This document shows positions 38,116 to 46,779 of a stretch of DNA of 64,000 nt, in pieces. Every line of letters begins with the position of its first letter. Positions within the stretch are counted from its first letter, which is position 1. Below the pieces are notes generated by a model. The model saw nothing but the letters and a program-made list of their open reading frames with translations. It searched no databases and was not told where the DNA came from. The stretch comes from Nitrososphaerota archaeon (GTDB lineage: Archaea; Thermoproteota; EX4484-205; JAAOZP01), in the NCBI GenBank assembly GCA_011605725.1, contig JAAOZP010000019.1, positions 1-64,000 on the forward strand, read 5' to 3'. A program made the position numbers and the translations under genes.

Positions 38116-39888
38116 ATGAAAACAGAGGACGTTAGGGGAAAAAGCACCGCCAAGGCTGAAACAAGTATTAGACGCCAAATTCAGCTTATAACCCTAATAA
38201 TAATAATGTTAGCGTCCTATCAATTAATCCCTATTTTTGGAGAATCGTATATGATTCTCGGCTCCGTGAAGGATGTTAACGGTAATCCTTTAAGCAACGT
38301 GGCTGTCACGATTTACGACTACTCTGGGGCATTCATAACTAGAATCTGGACGCTTGCCAACGGGGGGTTTGCAATCAGTCTTGACCGTGGCACATATAGA
38401 GTTCAGCTGGAGAAGAAAGGTTATGAGTGTAAAACTATAACTGTCAGTCTAAACAGGCCTTCTGTAGATCTTGGAGAGCTCATTCTAGACTTTTCGCCAA
38501 AGGTTTCAATATCTCAAACCTATTTGAAGGTTGAGTCTTTCTCGGAAGTCAGTATTCCCGTATCAATAGAGAACAGTGGGTCGGAGGAGGAGACTGTGAG
38601 AATCCTAGTTGAAGCTCCAGAAGGATGGGAGGCGGGAGTGTATTCGGGCTCTGTTGAAATATTGAACCTGACGTTGAGCCGGGGGAGTGTTCAAAACCTT
38701 AATTTAAAGATGAAGATTCCATACAACGCGCAGGGATTCTACAATGTGAAAATAATAGTTTTAGGCTCGATAATTCAAGAGAAAACCGTCTCCCTATATG
38801 TTGAGAGGAAGAATCTTCAAATCTTAGCTTCAACCTACCCGGTTGCTCAGGCTCAACCCGGCTCAACAGTGACATTCGATTTAACACTTAGAAACGTTTT
38901 ATCAGAAAGGTTGACTGGAGCAATATCTCTAAGTTCTCCAGCTGGCTGGACGGGCACTGTTGTTAAAAGCGACGGCACTGTTCTCTATGGCGTCTCATTA
39001 GGATCAGGCGAATCAGTTAATATTAAAGTTAAGATAGACGTGCCTTTAGACACTGTTCCTGGAAGTTACGAAGCCACTGTTCTCTTTAAAACAAAAGATT
39101 TCGACTCAACTTTTCCCCTCACCATAATGGTTGTTAAGGGTTCTCCTAGGTTGAGGCTTCGGACAGACACGCCTTACGTTGATGCTTACGCTGGAGGTAT
39201 TGCTAATTATCCCATAGAGGTTGAAAACACGGGAGATTCAGAGGGGGTTGTAAGCATTAACCTGATAGGTGTTCCCTCCGGCTATAACTGGATAATGAAG
39301 GATTCTTCTGGAAGTGTTATATCTAAGCTTTACGTGAAGGCTGGTGAAACCAAGAAGCTTAACGTGATCATAAGCATTCCTCCGTTGGCTGAGCCTGACG
39401 TGCTGTCAATAGTTTTGGAAGCCAGTGTGAACGGGTTTGTCGGCAGGCTGAACCTTGGATTGGGAATACTGGGTTGGTATAGCGTCACGTATGTAACACA
39501 GAATTTCTACTGTGAGTCGACAGCCGGCGAGACGATTGTTTTCCAGGTTGAGGTTAAGAACACTGGTTACAGTTCACTTTCAAATCTTAAGCTCGACGTG
39601 TCCGACATACCAAGCGGGTTCAGCATTAAGGTTGAACCGAGTCTCGTATCGTTGCTTAAGCCTCAGGAAAACGCTGTTTTCTCGCTTACTATCACGAGTG
39701 ATGCTGACATAAGCGCTGGCGACTACTACGTTACTTTAAGTCTTAAAGCAGACCAGAGTCAAGCAGCTACCAGAAGCCTCCATATATATGTTAAGCAGAG
39801 GGGAGAGGTTATGCTGATAGGAGCGTTAATCGTGGTTATCATGGTTGGAGCAATGCTCCTGATCTACCGTAGGTATGGGAGGAGGTGA
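38116..39888 (+). CDS. Secreted/membrane-anchored CARDB/NEW3 repeat protein with N-terminal carboxypeptidase-regulatory-like domain
   Basis: Signal anchor; VKDVNGNPLSNVAVTIYD; repeated VENTGDSEG.. domains; C-terminal TM; start moved from 38092 to in-frame ATG 38116 because the operator overlaps the longer start. Confidence 0.75.
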   Translation: MKTEDVRGKSTAKAETSIRRQIQLITLIIIMLASYQLIPIFGESYMILGSVKDVNGNPLSNVAVTIYDYSGAFITRIWTLANGGFAISLDRGTYRVQLEKKGYECKTITVSLNRPSVDLGELILDFSPKVSISQTYLKVESFSEVSIPVSIENSGSEEETVRILVEAPEGWEAGVYSGSVEILNLTLSRGSVQNLNLKMKIPYNAQGFYNVKIIVLGSIIQEKTVSLYVERKNLQILASTYPVAQAQPGSTVTFDLTLRNVLSERLTGAISLSSPAGWTGTVVKSDGTVLYGVSLGSGESVNIKVKIDVPLDTVPGSYEATVLFKTKDFDSTFPLTIMVVKGSPRLRLRTDTPYVDAYAGGIANYPIEVENTGDSEGVVSINLIGVPSGYNWIMKDSSGSVISKLYVKAGETKKLNVIISIPPLAEPDVLSIVLEASVNGFVGRLNLGLGILGWYSVTYVTQNFYCESTAGETIVFQVEVKNTGYSSLSNLKLDVSDIPSGFSIKVEPSLVSLLKPQENAVFSLTITSDADISAGDYYVTLSLKADQSQAATRSLHIYVKQRGEVMLIGALIVVIMVGAMLLIYRRYGRR

Positions 39889-39892
39889 GAAC

Positions 39893-40840
39893 ATGAGTCT
39901 AGCCGTGGAGACTGAGAAACTGGTTAAGGTTTATGGAAACGGGAAGACCATGGTGAAGGCGCTCGACGGCATCGATATGAAGGTGCCTAAGGCAAGCGTC
40001 TTTGGATTATTTGGCCCAAACGGCTCTGGAAAGACGACTCTAATATCAATCTTAGTCGGATTATTACTGCCTACGAGTGGAAGCGCTAAAGTGCTGGGCT
40101 TCGACGTTACTAGAGAGTCGGTGGAGATAAGGAGGAGAGTCGGCCTGCTTCCAGAGGGCTTCGGCTTCTATGACCATATGACTGCTCTTGAAAACCTGGT
40201 TTTCCTCGCGACTCTTGACGGTGTCCCGTCTAGTCAGAGGGAGAAAAGAGCGTTGGAGGCGCTTGAAGCAGTTGGTTTGAAAGACAGGGCTGATGCTAAG
40301 GTTTCAACCTTCTCGCGTGGCATGAAGCAGAGGTTGGGGGTAGCTCAATCCTTGCTGAAGGATCCTGAGCTTTTAATATTTGACGAGCCGACGGTTGGAA
40401 TAGACCCGGAGGGAGCTGCTGAATTCAGAAACCTGGTTAGGAAAATGAATAGAGATGGGAAAACAATCCTATTGTCTACACACCTCTTGTATGAGGTGGG
40501 CATGATATGCACTCATGCTGCAATAATACGTGAAGGAAGACTACTTGTGCAGGGAAGCGTGGATGAACTATACCGGTCAGTTAGGGAGGCTAAAGGTTTT
40601 CGCTACGAGATTCGCGTGAAACCTGGGAGCGATATGCCGTTGCAGGAGATAAGATCTATTCCCAGCGTTATAGAGATAGCGCAGAGCGATAACCGTGTAA
40701 CAGTCTTGTCGAAGAACGACATTGGGAGTATTCTCTTCTCACTGGTAACGAAAAACCCGTATAAGGATATTGTTGAATCTTTAACACCTGTAGAGCCATC
40801 TTGGGAAGAGATATATCGGTTCTACCAGGAGGGGGGATGA
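39893..40840 (+). CDS. ABC transporter ATP-binding protein
   Basis: GLFGPNGSGKTTLISILVGL, STFSRGMKQRLGVAQSLLKDPELLIFDEP. Confidence 0.95.
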   Translation: MSLAVETEKLVKVYGNGKTMVKALDGIDMKVPKASVFGLFGPNGSGKTTLISILVGLLLPTSGSAKVLGFDVTRESVEIRRRVGLLPEGFGFYDHMTALENLVFLATLDGVPSSQREKRALEALEAVGLKDRADAKVSTFSRGMKQRLGVAQSLLKDPELLIFDEPTVGIDPEGAAEFRNLVRKMNRDGKTILLSTHLLYEVGMICTHAAIIREGRLLVQGSVDELYRSVREAKGFRYEIRVKPGSDMPLQEIRSIPSVIEIAQSDNRVTVLSKNDIGSILFSLVTKNPYKDIVESLTPVEPSWEEIYRFYQEGG

Positions 40841-41820
40841 GAATGTTGAAAAACGCTTTATCAATCGCGCGTAAAGAGTTCGCTGACGCTGTAACCAGTA
40901 AAAGACTCTGGCTTATTGCAGGCATCTTCCTACTGTTTTCAATAGCCAGTACTTATTCAACATCCTTCGGCTTCAGAATTGGCGCTCGGCAAACAACTAG
41001 GCCGATGGTTCAGATAGCCTCGTCAATAGCTTCAGCAACAGCATACATGGCTCCGTTACTAGGTATAGCGCTCGCCTTTGACGCCATATCTGGAGAGAGG
41101 GAGCGTGGAACCCTTAGGATCCTGCTTTCAAGACCAATATACAGGGAGGATGTGATAAACGGCAAGATAATGTCGGCGCTCGCTGTAACAGGCTTAACCA
41201 TAACCATATCCTCCTTAGCAGCGGTATCCGTCTCAATATTGCTGCACAATATTTCAGTGACTGTTGACGACGTATCTAGGATTGGGCTCTTCATACTTTT
41301 CTCAGTAGTTTTCTCGTTCGCGTACTACGCACTCTCGCTCTTCGTCTCAACGTTCTCAAGCAAGTCAAGCCACTCGCTTGTAATCAGCGTAGGTATATGG
41401 ATTTTCTTCGCGTTCATATTATCCATAATGAGTAGTTTTATCGCGACCGCCATACTTGGTCCTCCCCCGACTAGGGCTCTCACTCTTTTTAACATGAGTA
41501 GGAGGCAGTTTGGAAACTTCACGACTCCGGGAGGCGCTACACCCCAGGAATTAGAGGAATACTTAAACTATGTTAGAAAAGTATCGGAGATCTCGGGCAC
41601 AATACAGGCTTTTTCAATAAATTATCATTATACGCAGATCACGAGTTCGCTTTTCAGCTTTGTTGCAGGGCCTCTTGGATTTGGACGGGGGGAAATCACG
41701 ATAGCCAGTATCCCTACAATACTTTCAACACGGTTGATAGACATTATAATACTCATAGTTTTCCCAATAGTTTTCCTAGTAGCTTCATACATGGTGTTCA
41801 CAAGAAGACAGGAAAAATAG
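40837..41820 (+). CDS. ABC-2 type permease
   Basis: Six TM pattern; overlaps upstream ATPase; GERERGTLRILLSRPIYREDVINGK motif typical of ABC-2 permeases. Confidence 0.9.
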   Translation: MRMLKNALSIARKEFADAVTSKRLWLIAGIFLLFSIASTYSTSFGFRIGARQTTRPMVQIASSIASATAYMAPLLGIALAFDAISGERERGTLRILLSRPIYREDVINGKIMSALAVTGLTITISSLAAVSVSILLHNISVTVDDVSRIGLFILFSVVFSFAYYALSLFVSTFSSKSSHSLVISVGIWIFFAFILSIMSSFIATAILGPPPTRALTLFNMSRRQFGNFTTPGGATPQELEEYLNYVRKVSEISGTIQAFSINYHYTQITSSLFSFVAGPLGFGRGEITIASIPTILSTRLIDIIILIVFPIVFLVASYMVFTRRQEK

Positions 41821-41843
41821 TTTAAAGTTTCACTTAAACAATA

Positions 41844-42725
41844 TTAAAATGCTTTTTTCTCATACTCCATTATTAATGCTCCTGTTCTGCCTGTTAAAGG
41901 CAGTTTACTAGCTACAGGGTCTCCATCATAAGTCTTAACATATACTTCTCCGATTGATAACAAGTGGTTAATCATGCTGGCCAAGTCCAGCGGCCTAGGC
42001 TCCAGGTAGAAAGGGTTCAGCTCAACAATTCTTCTCGCCAAGCCTATGCCACACAGTTTCCTAACTATGTGATCGTTGAAAGTATAGAGGCGATCTCCAA
42101 CAGTTACTTCATAAGAATACTCGATGACTCCTATAACGCTGCCGCATCTTAAGATCTTATTGTTGGCTCTTAGTTCTTCAAATGTTTTTTCCATTATCTT
42201 AACGGGATAGTGACCGATGTTGACAACCCCGTTTCTCTCTTTAAAACCTATGCTCTCTTTTAAATGGAGCCATTCGCAGCCACTAGTTATTCCTTGGCTT
42301 AAAGAAGCCCTGTTTAACGGGGTTGAAACAATATAGCGGCATCCTTTATAGATGCTTTTAAAACCTGTTTTCTCAACAAGTCTCAACGCTGCGATATTCT
42401 TCTCCTCAACAAGAAGGTAAACGTGCCTCGTATTCAAACTGTTTAATGCTGCACCCAGCAGTCTCCCGCCGACTCCTTTACTCCTGAAATCTTTATGGAC
42501 TAGAAGCCCACCGATATATCCGCAGTCGTAAATATAGCTTAGAGAATAGATGCAGCCAACTGTTTCGCCATCAGCCTCCGCTACAAATATTTTGAATGAT
42601 TCCAGTTGGCTCAGTATTTTCACAAGCGGAATGTTTGTTAAGTATGTGAACGGGCTGTCCTTATGCTGCTCGAACAGCCTGACAACCTTATCTATGTCCC
42701 GGCTCTCTTTAACAGCAATATTCAA
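41844..42725 (-). CDS. GNAT-family N-acetyltransferase
   Basis: YIGGLLVHKDFRSKGVGGRLLGAAL; LLVEEKNIAALRLVEKTGFKSIYKGCRYI. Confidence 0.85.
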   Translation of the reverse strand: MNIAVKESRDIDKVVRLFEQHKDSPFTYLTNIPLVKILSQLESFKIFVAEADGETVGCIYSLSYIYDCGYIGGLLVHKDFRSKGVGGRLLGAALNSLNTRHVYLLVEEKNIAALRLVEKTGFKSIYKGCRYIVSTPLNRASLSQGITSGCEWLHLKESIGFKERNGVVNIGHYPVKIMEKTFEELRANNKILRCGSVIGVIEYSYEVTVGDRLYTFNDHIVRKLCGIGLARRIVELNPFYLEPRPLDLASMINHLLSIGEVYVKTYDGDPVASKLPLTGRTGALIMEYEKKAF

Positions 42726-42755
42726 CGTGGTGCAAACCGTTTAAACACCCGTTTA

Positions 42756-44360
42756 TTAATATTCTTCCAGAACTCCTTTTCTCTTCCTCTGACTCTCGTA
42801 GAGTTCTCTAACCCTTTTTAAAGTATCTGCTTCAGACGGAGCCTTGTCACTTCTTATTCTGGTTATTCTTGCAAACCTTAGTGCGAAGCCAGACTTATAC
42901 TTCGGGCTCCTCTGGATTTCGCTGTAGGCTACTTCAACAACTATCTCCGGCTTAACCCATACTGTATTATCCTCCTCTCTTATCTTAAGCTCCAGCAGCC
43001 TCCTGGTCATTTCCTCGAATTCCTCGTCAGTCAAGCCTTTGAAGGTTTTGCCCACTATCTCGTAGCCCCCGGTTTCCTCATCCAGCGCCGCGAGGAAATA
43101 GTCGCTTAACCAGCCTGTTCTCCTTCCATAACCCCATTGAGCCCCGATTATAACTAGGTCAAGGTAGTCTGCTGCCTTCAGCTTAAGCCACAGCCTGCCT
43201 CTGGTACCCGGCACGTAAGGACTGTTAAGAGCCTTAGCAACAACTCCTTCATGACCCTCCTCCAAGGCTTTCTTCACGAACTCCTCGGCCTCTCTGATGC
43301 TTGACGTTACTATCCTCGGGGCAAGGTTCACTTTCTTCCCAATCTGTTCAAGCATGCTCCATCTCTGTGAGTACGCTTCATCTATCAACTGCTTACCGTT
43401 CAAGTAGATCACGTCGAAAACATATAGTTTAAGAGGTATTTTCTTCATCTCCTCTTCAATATTCTTAACCTTCGTGAATCTTCTCATCAAATCCTGAAAG
43501 GGCAGCGGCCTGCCGTTTACACCTACAGCTATAACCTCCCCGTCGAGTATAACCTCTTCAGCGTCAACCCCGTTTACAGCCTCGTCAACTATTTCAGGTA
43601 TGCTGGCAGTAACGTCTGTCAAACGCCTGCTGAAAATCCTGACAGAACCATTCTTCTTATGAATCTGAACACGAGCCCCGTCAAACTTGTATTCGAAAGC
43701 AACATACTTATGATACTTAAAGACTTCTTCCACGCTATACACCATCTGTGCGAGCATGGGTTTCACCGGGTTGAAGAGCGTTAAGCCTATTCTTCTTAAG
43801 CCCTCTTCGCCGGAGGTTAAGGCGGTCTCAGCGACCTTTCCCAAGTTGCCGGAGAACATTAGGGCTCTTCTCACAAGGTCCAGACTGCTTCCCGAGGCTC
43901 TTGCAATAGCTTCAAGCATAACTCCCTCTCCGACTCCATGCTGCATTTCGCCGAAAATGTTCTTAACAATGTATTTTGCTTCAAGCTCAGAAGCTCTTTC
44001 AAGCATGGATCTTAAGATGAGCTCCTTATTCTCCCTCGATTTTAAGCCGCTGGCTCTCGCAATCTTTTCAAAATATTCTGCAACGTTCAGGATTGTCAGA
44101 GGCTTCTTGAAGAGGGGTGTCTGGGAGGGTGTTTCAAGGATTCTGCTTATCGTAGCGTATCCTATTTCAAGAGTCTTGGAAGAGGCTTCTGGGAATACTT
44201 CTCCAACAATCAGCAGCACGGCTGGACTTATCTCCTCTTTTCTCAGGCTCTTCAAGAACTCCCCTATCATTCTAATCTTCTCCAGTCTCCTAGTAGTCTC
44301 TGAAAGCTTTTCGCAAAGCTTAGCGAGCTCGATGAACAGCGTTTCCCCGTTTTCCCTCAT
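42756..44360 (-). CDS. lig: ATP-dependent DNA ligase
   Basis: EYKFDGARVQIHK adenylation motif; LDGEVIAV; EGVVAKALNSPYVPGTRGRLWLKLK. Confidence 0.95.
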   Translation of the reverse strand: MRENGETLFIELAKLCEKLSETTRRLEKIRMIGEFLKSLRKEEISPAVLLIVGEVFPEASSKTLEIGYATISRILETPSQTPLFKKPLTILNVAEYFEKIARASGLKSRENKELILRSMLERASELEAKYIVKNIFGEMQHGVGEGVMLEAIARASGSSLDLVRRALMFSGNLGKVAETALTSGEEGLRRIGLTLFNPVKPMLAQMVYSVEEVFKYHKYVAFEYKFDGARVQIHKKNGSVRIFSRRLTDVTASIPEIVDEAVNGVDAEEVILDGEVIAVGVNGRPLPFQDLMRRFTKVKNIEEEMKKIPLKLYVFDVIYLNGKQLIDEAYSQRWSMLEQIGKKVNLAPRIVTSSIREAEEFVKKALEEGHEGVVAKALNSPYVPGTRGRLWLKLKAADYLDLVIIGAQWGYGRRTGWLSDYFLAALDEETGGYEIVGKTFKGLTDEEFEEMTRRLLELKIREEDNTVWVKPEIVVEVAYSEIQRSPKYKSGFALRFARITRIRSDKAPSEADTLKRVRELYESQRKRKGVLEEY

Positions 44361-44392
44361 TTCCCTCTTCGAGTTCCTTTTTAAATCGTTCT

Positions 44393-45439
44393 TCAGGCTG
44401 ATAAACCTTTTAGACCAAGCGCCTCATGATAGTTCTTAAGCGACCCGCCGTTCAACAGGGTTTTCAAAGCGGAAGCTAGTTTTAAAGCCATTCTTCTCTC
44501 CCAATCCCTCCCAAACCTCTTTTCCAGTTTTATCGCAGCACGTCTAAGAGCCTCCGCATTATTCCAGTTTCCGCTAAGAAGGTTAAAGACTTCTCCAACC
44601 TGTTTTGGAATGTCCAGTACGCTGGCTTCCTCACTATAATTATCCAGTAGGAGTGTCAAGTATTCGCCTACAGTAACATGTTTCCCCCTCCAGTAGAGCC
44701 TTGCAGCAGCCCCCATGCGTGCAGCCTCATCCCGTGTTTCAAGATAGGCTTCATGCGGCAAGTCGTTGCAGGGATCTCTACCGTTTCTCCAAGCTAACGC
44801 AAGGATTCTAAGTATGGTCATTACACTACAAACATAAGGTGGAATATTGCTGTCGCAAACTCTGAGTTCAAGCGTTGAAGGTTTATGCTTGTTCTCAGGA
44901 TTGAAATTCATCTCTCTGTAATGATTCTGGTTTAAATCACCTTTAGCAACAGGAATACAATACCTACTGCCGCCGCGCATCAGCCTGTTAGAAGAGTATT
45001 CTGTTATCCTCCTTCTCCAGATAGGCGAGTTAGCGGAAACCGCTATGATGAAGGGAATGTGATCATGAATGTAGCTTGCAAGACTTGCAGCCTCTTCTCT
45101 TCTAAAACCCTTATCCTTAAAACCTAGGTGGAAATGGGTGCCTGCAAACCTGTCGTTCCATCCTCCTACTGGTAGTGGAAGAGCATTATCGGCAAGAGGT
45201 GAATCAGCATACTTCTCGAGCCCGCTGCTTATTGCTTGCAAAGCATCTTTCACGCTTTCAAAAGGCTTAGAAACGTATTCTATGCCTATGCTTTTATCAA
45301 CGGTAAACCTCTCCCCTGTTTTCGAAGGCTTTATACCCGGCGTGATAATGCGTCTCGATATTTTTCCATCTTTACTTAAAATAGTATAGCATTCTATTTC
45401 AACCCCTATTGTAATAGCCTCTTCCTCCTCAACCGACAC
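44393..45439 (-). CDS. Glutamate-cysteine ligase-like / carboxylate-amine ligase family protein
   Basis: IGVEIECYTI, AGTHFHLGF, TLELRVCDSNIPP. Confidence 0.65.
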   Translation of the reverse strand: MSVEEEEAITIGVEIECYTILSKDGKISRRIITPGIKPSKTGERFTVDKSIGIEYVSKPFESVKDALQAISSGLEKYADSPLADNALPLPVGGWNDRFAGTHFHLGFKDKGFRREEAASLASYIHDHIPFIIAVSANSPIWRRRITEYSSNRLMRGGSRYCIPVAKGDLNQNHYREMNFNPENKHKPSTLELRVCDSNIPPYVCSVMTILRILALAWRNGRDPCNDLPHEAYLETRDEAARMGAAARLYWRGKHVTVGEYLTLLLDNYSEEASVLDIPKQVGEVFNLLSGNWNNAEALRRAAIKLEKRFGRDWERRMALKLASALKTLLNGGSLKNYHEALGLKGLSA

Positions 45440-46230
45440 GTAGCAGGTGCTCTTCGTCTTCAGTACGGCTGGAAAAAGGCAAAATATAAATTTTATGCTA
45501 TAATTAAATCTATTTTACTGTTTAAAAAGGAGCCCTTCCTTCACCATATTGATGATTTAAAAAGCTTTCTCTTTTTAAAGAGAATACGCGTACTCTGGCC
45601 ATTATTCCTCCTCAAAAACAATGCTTGCTTTTCCTCATCCTCATTGACGGTAATTTTCACGGAAATACTCTGAGAAAAATCAAGAAGTTACACATTTCTT
45701 TAAAGAATAAAAGTTGCCCATGGAATAGGCTGCGAATCAAGCCTGATTGGCAACGACTAACCTGGAATGAGCTGTTTTTAGAAAACGTTTTTACCATGGA
45801 ACAGTTAATTTTTAAAACACTTGGTGAAGATAATGCTTGTTTTTAAAGCAACACTGCACCATGTTTTTCAAGCAATGCTGAATCAAAGAGACTATTCAGG
45901 TTTAACAAGTTTTTAGACCAACAGTTTAAATCAGGCTCTTTCCTCCAGAATCATTGTTTGAAACAATAAAAGTTCACTGTTTATGGAGAAATTCTTTTAG
46001 AAAAACGGTTGTTACAAGTTAGCAACCCTTATTTTAACCGTCTACACGTTTTACTCTTAGTAATCACGCCTAGGTTTCCCGGGTTTCTAACTGCGGCTTC
46101 ATGAAGGTAGCCTTTTTAACCTTTAGCAGGTAGGTGAAACTCCTTGAAAACGCGTTTAAAAAGCCTTCAGAACCAGATGCACCAGGCAAGGGTTCCATCA
46201 GCTTCAATCCATGGATTTTAGAAACCAGTG

Positions 46231-46779
46231 TTAATGGGTTATGCCTATTTTAGTGTAGAGTTCTCTCGGGCTCTTCGCCTCCACCACCAGGTTCACGAAA
46301 TCAGCCCTGTTTACAAGCTCAGGAGGCACGTATCTGCCTGTTAAAACAATGTCTGTTTCCTCAGGGGCTTCGTCTAACAGCTTCAAAACATCTTCAACTG
46401 AAACAAGGCCTATAAAGGCAGCTAGACCAATCTCGTCCAACACCAGTAGAGCCGGCTTCTCCTTTAGTTTTTCCCTAGCCAGGTCAATGCCTCTTCTAGC
46501 CATCTCCTTATCCTCCTCAGAAGGATTTTTGAGGTCCACCCACTCTTCTCTTCCAACCAGATGTATCTCGTACTCCGGCTGTAAACGTTCAGCTATCAAG
46601 TATTCTCCAGTATTTCTCCATCCCTTCATGAACTGTATTATCACGGCTTTCAAACCGTGGCCAACAGCCCTGACGGCTAAACCTATAGCGTTAGTCGTCT
46701 TACCTGCTCCCGTACCGGTGTAGAGGAATACCTTACCCAAGGGCCACACCTCCTTCAGGAAACGGGGCACACGCTCCAA
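46231..46779 (-). CDS. cobA: Corrinoid (cob(I)alamin) adenosyltransferase, CobA/BtuR type
   Basis: LYTGTGAGKTTNAIGLAVRAVGHG, VIIQFMKG, LLVLDEIGLA, VLTGRYVPPELV. Confidence 0.9.
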   Translation of the reverse strand: MERVPRFLKEVWPLGKVFLYTGTGAGKTTNAIGLAVRAVGHGLKAVIIQFMKGWRNTGEYLIAERLQPEYEIHLVGREEWVDLKNPSEEDKEMARRGIDLAREKLKEKPALLVLDEIGLAAFIGLVSVEDVLKLLDEAPEETDIVLTGRYVPPELVNRADFVNLVVEAKSPRELYTKIGITH

